In this document: positions 19,140-20,714 of the stretch, piece after piece
Layout: each line of letters begins with the position of its first letter
Numbering within the stretch: position 1 is the stretch's first letter
IMG/VR virus record: IMGVR_UViG_3300032722_000146
Span: 1-20,714 of that record
Direction: 5' to 3' (one strand)
DNA length: 20,714 bases
DNA from: a virus
Made by a program: the position numbers and the translations under genes
Notes under the pieces: model-generated
The model's database searches: none
What the model was told of the DNA's origin: nothing
What the model saw: the letters and a program-made list of their open reading frames with translations, nothing else

Positions 19140-20714
19140 TTAACTCTCACCTTCTGAAGCCTTAAGATTAGCTGAAATAATAACAGCCTTAATAGGGTCT
19201 GTTACAACTACTTCAAATACTCTATCTCGTGCCATACCTAATCTGCGCCATATAGCTCTGTTTTTATAACGACCTATTTTACCAATAGTTGTCCAATGTT
19301 CATTTGACCATGTACTACCGCCATCATTTGACCATCTTAACATAGCTTGAGGATCAGAGCCTGGATCTACAATATTACCAACACCAGGTTGAAACTGTAT
19401 TTGTAATTCATCAAAGTATTGTCTTTGTAAATCTGTAACTAAATGAGGGCATCTTCTTAATCGTCTAATTTCTACACCATCATCTGTATATGTATCAGGA
19501 TCAAGTTTATAAATATGCCCATCTGCATAATCACCTACTACAACTAATCCTTGAAATACCGCACTACAACAACCTGTGTACATATCGTATTGACCAGTTA
19601 ATGGATCAGTTGCTAACCATTTATGCCACATACCTGTTGTAATATCATATACCCAAGTCAAATTAATAGTAGGAAAACTTACAACATAACACTCATGTCC
19701 TTCTAATTGATATGTCCAAGCTATTGCATCACCTACATATTGATTAACTAAAGTATTTTCTACAGCATGAGTAGATATGCGTTGTGGTATATAACCATTC
19801 ATTTGCATAATTTCAGATTGCCCACGTTGATTTCTTGAAACATAAGCAAAAGAATTGCCTAAACGTGATACTGAAGATTTTGCAGCAATTCCATGTTGTG
19901 TTGATGTGCCAGGTATGCGTTGAAAAGCAAAAGGGAATGTACCTACATCTACCCATACTTCTGAAGAAGTTTCACCTAATAAATAAACTTCTCTATGATC
20001 GACAATTAATGTAACAAGATTATCAGGTGCGCCATCTTTAGATGAAAAACTTAAAGGCTGACTAATAGGAGATAAAGGATTAGTTGCACCCCATTGTTGA
20101 GTGTTAGGTTTATTATAAATAAAGTAATTATCTACAATATCTACTGAAGTAGCTCCACTAAATGCACCATCAGAATTAGGCAATACGCTAAAATTAAGCG
20201 CATATAATGTTTCTGATGCTACTGTTTGTGAAGCACTAACAACATAATTACCTGTACCGCCTGAACCTGTACCAAAAGTAAGCGTTAATGTTAAGTTTAT
20301 TCCTGCACCACTACATGATGTAGAAACAGGATTAGTAGGTAATGAAGTATAAGCACCTGCGTTAGTTTGAGTTAAACCTGTTACTACACCTGCTGATACT
20401 GTACTTACAATATAAGTTGCTGGCGTTGTACCATATACACCACCTAAAACTGTAATTACATCATTTACGTTATAACCTGTACCACCAGCAGTAATTGTTT
20501 GACTTAGAACAGTACCGCTCCCTAATGTGGTAATAATCGTGCCAGAAGTTACACCTATACCTTGTATTGTTTGACCTGGATATAATGTTCCTGTTACTGA
20601 TGTAACAGTTAAAGTTGTACCTGATATTGATCCAGTTAATGTTGCAGCTACAGCAGCACTATTCATTATTTCTGAAGTTTCAGTTTGTGAAATATTAACT
20701 GTATAAGTACCTGG
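19140..20714 (-). CDS. Packaged-DNA stabilization protein (P22 gp10-like), 5' end off window
   Basis: 524 visible residues with the frame open through the right edge, so an internal ATG at 20666 is not the true start. Motifs from the C-terminal half identify the gp10 family: ATSVDIVDNYFIYN, LGETSSEVWVDVGTFPFAFQ, GTSTQHGIAAKSSV, and AFVSR-like FAYVSRNQRGQSEI, then YDITTGMWHKW and RRLRRCPHL. In P22 this protein closes the head after packaging and joins the tail. The first visible 150 residues hold a Ser/Thr/Gly-rich beta domain (LTGSISGTTLTVTSVTG...) interrupted by a second one, unusual for the family. Confidence in family is good. Confidence 0.87.
   Translation of the reverse strand, partial: PGTYTVNISQTETSEIMNSAAVAATLTGSISGTTLTVTSVTGTLYPGQTIQGIGVTSGTIITTLGSGTVLSQTITAGGTGYNVNDVITVLGGVYGTTPATYIVSTVSAGVVTGLTQTNAGAYTSLPTNPVSTSCSGAGINLTLTLTFGTGSGGTGNYVVSASQTVASETLYALNFSVLPNSDGAFSGATSVDIVDNYFIYNKPNTQQWGATNPLSPISQPLSFSSKDGAPDNLVTLIVDHREVYLLGETSSEVWVDVGTFPFAFQRIPGTSTQHGIAAKSSVSRLGNSFAYVSRNQRGQSEIMQMNGYIPQRISTHAVENTLVNQYVGDAIAWTYQLEGHECYVVSFPTINLTWVYDITTGMWHKWLATDPLTGQYDMYTGCCSAVFQGLVVVGDYADGHIYKLDPDTYTDDGVEIRRLRRCPHLVTDLQRQYFDELQIQFQPGVGNIVDPGSDPQAMLRWSNDGGSTWSNEHWTTIGKIGRYKNRAIWRRLGMARDRVFEVVVTDPIKAVIISANLKASEGES
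20214..20639 (-). other. Nested beta-rich domain in the gp10-like protein
   Basis: The DNA encodes one module (GSISGTTLTVTSVTG...GVTSGTIITTLGSGT) whose closing part (GTGNYVVSASQTVAS) is found only after an inserted second module (TITAGGTGYNVNDVITVLGG to LTLTFG, 20271-20507). Both resemble beta modules found in tail fibres. Confidence 0.5.

Overview
The window looks like part of the genome of a tailed dsDNA phage with a short, P22-like tail (podovirus type) infecting a Gram-negative host. The evidence is a terminase pair, a gp10-like packaged-DNA stabilization protein followed by putative DNA-injection proteins, ninB/ninG recombination genes, an ERF annealing protein with SSB, and a nested Rz/Rz1 spanin pair, which only makes sense where an outer membrane must be breached. 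The DNA is AT-rich and coding is very dense: most genes abut or overlap by 1 to 20 bases, and no gene-free stretch exceeds 300 bases. No integrase, tRNA, rRNA, IS element or CRISPR array was seen. The host species cannot be read from the sequence.

Layout. (1) Leftward arm, 6348 down to 1. It starts with a small HTH-like regulator, then a replication initiator with an origin-like repeat cluster inside it, a helicase-loader-like gene, a Cys-containing small protein, a possible nuclease, ninB, an HNH/AP2 homing-type endonuclease, ninG, a second mobile-endonuclease-like gene and a 52-codon gene with a GTG start. A near-consensus promoter at 2191-2218 then begins a second unit: two small proteins, a phage GroES, two small conserved proteins, terminase small subunit and terminase large subunit, which runs off the left edge. 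(2) A divergent control region, 6349-6499, with a strong leftward promoter, a weaker rightward one and tandem TGCAAATAAAT repeats. (3) Rightward early arm, 6500-11160: about 18 small genes including erf and ssb, an array of modular MTKDEAL-type paralogs, and several micro-ORFs with good ribosome binding sites. (4) Leftward late arm, 20714 down to 11152: gp10-like stabilization protein (5' end off the window), small virion protein, GNAT-like protein, three putative injection/internal virion proteins (one with a lytic transglycosylase domain), tail-collar fibre protein, a membrane coiled-coil protein, HNH endonuclease, holin-like protein, Rz with embedded Rz1, and a GH108 endolysin.

How it works together. 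If the genome is circular or terminally redundant, the leftward unit ending in the terminase continues into portal, scaffold and coat genes outside the window and re-enters at the right edge as the tail and lysis genes. The rightward arm would supply early recombination (ERF, SSB) and host-takeover peptides; the leftward arm supplies replication, recombination and packaging. GroES next to the terminase suggests phage adjustment of the host chaperonin for virion protein folding. The most interesting items are the recombining modular paralog array, the candidate origin inside the initiator gene, the GroES gene, the nested spanin, the operator-like control region, a tryptophan-rich micropeptide, and a nested domain insertion in the gp10-like protein.
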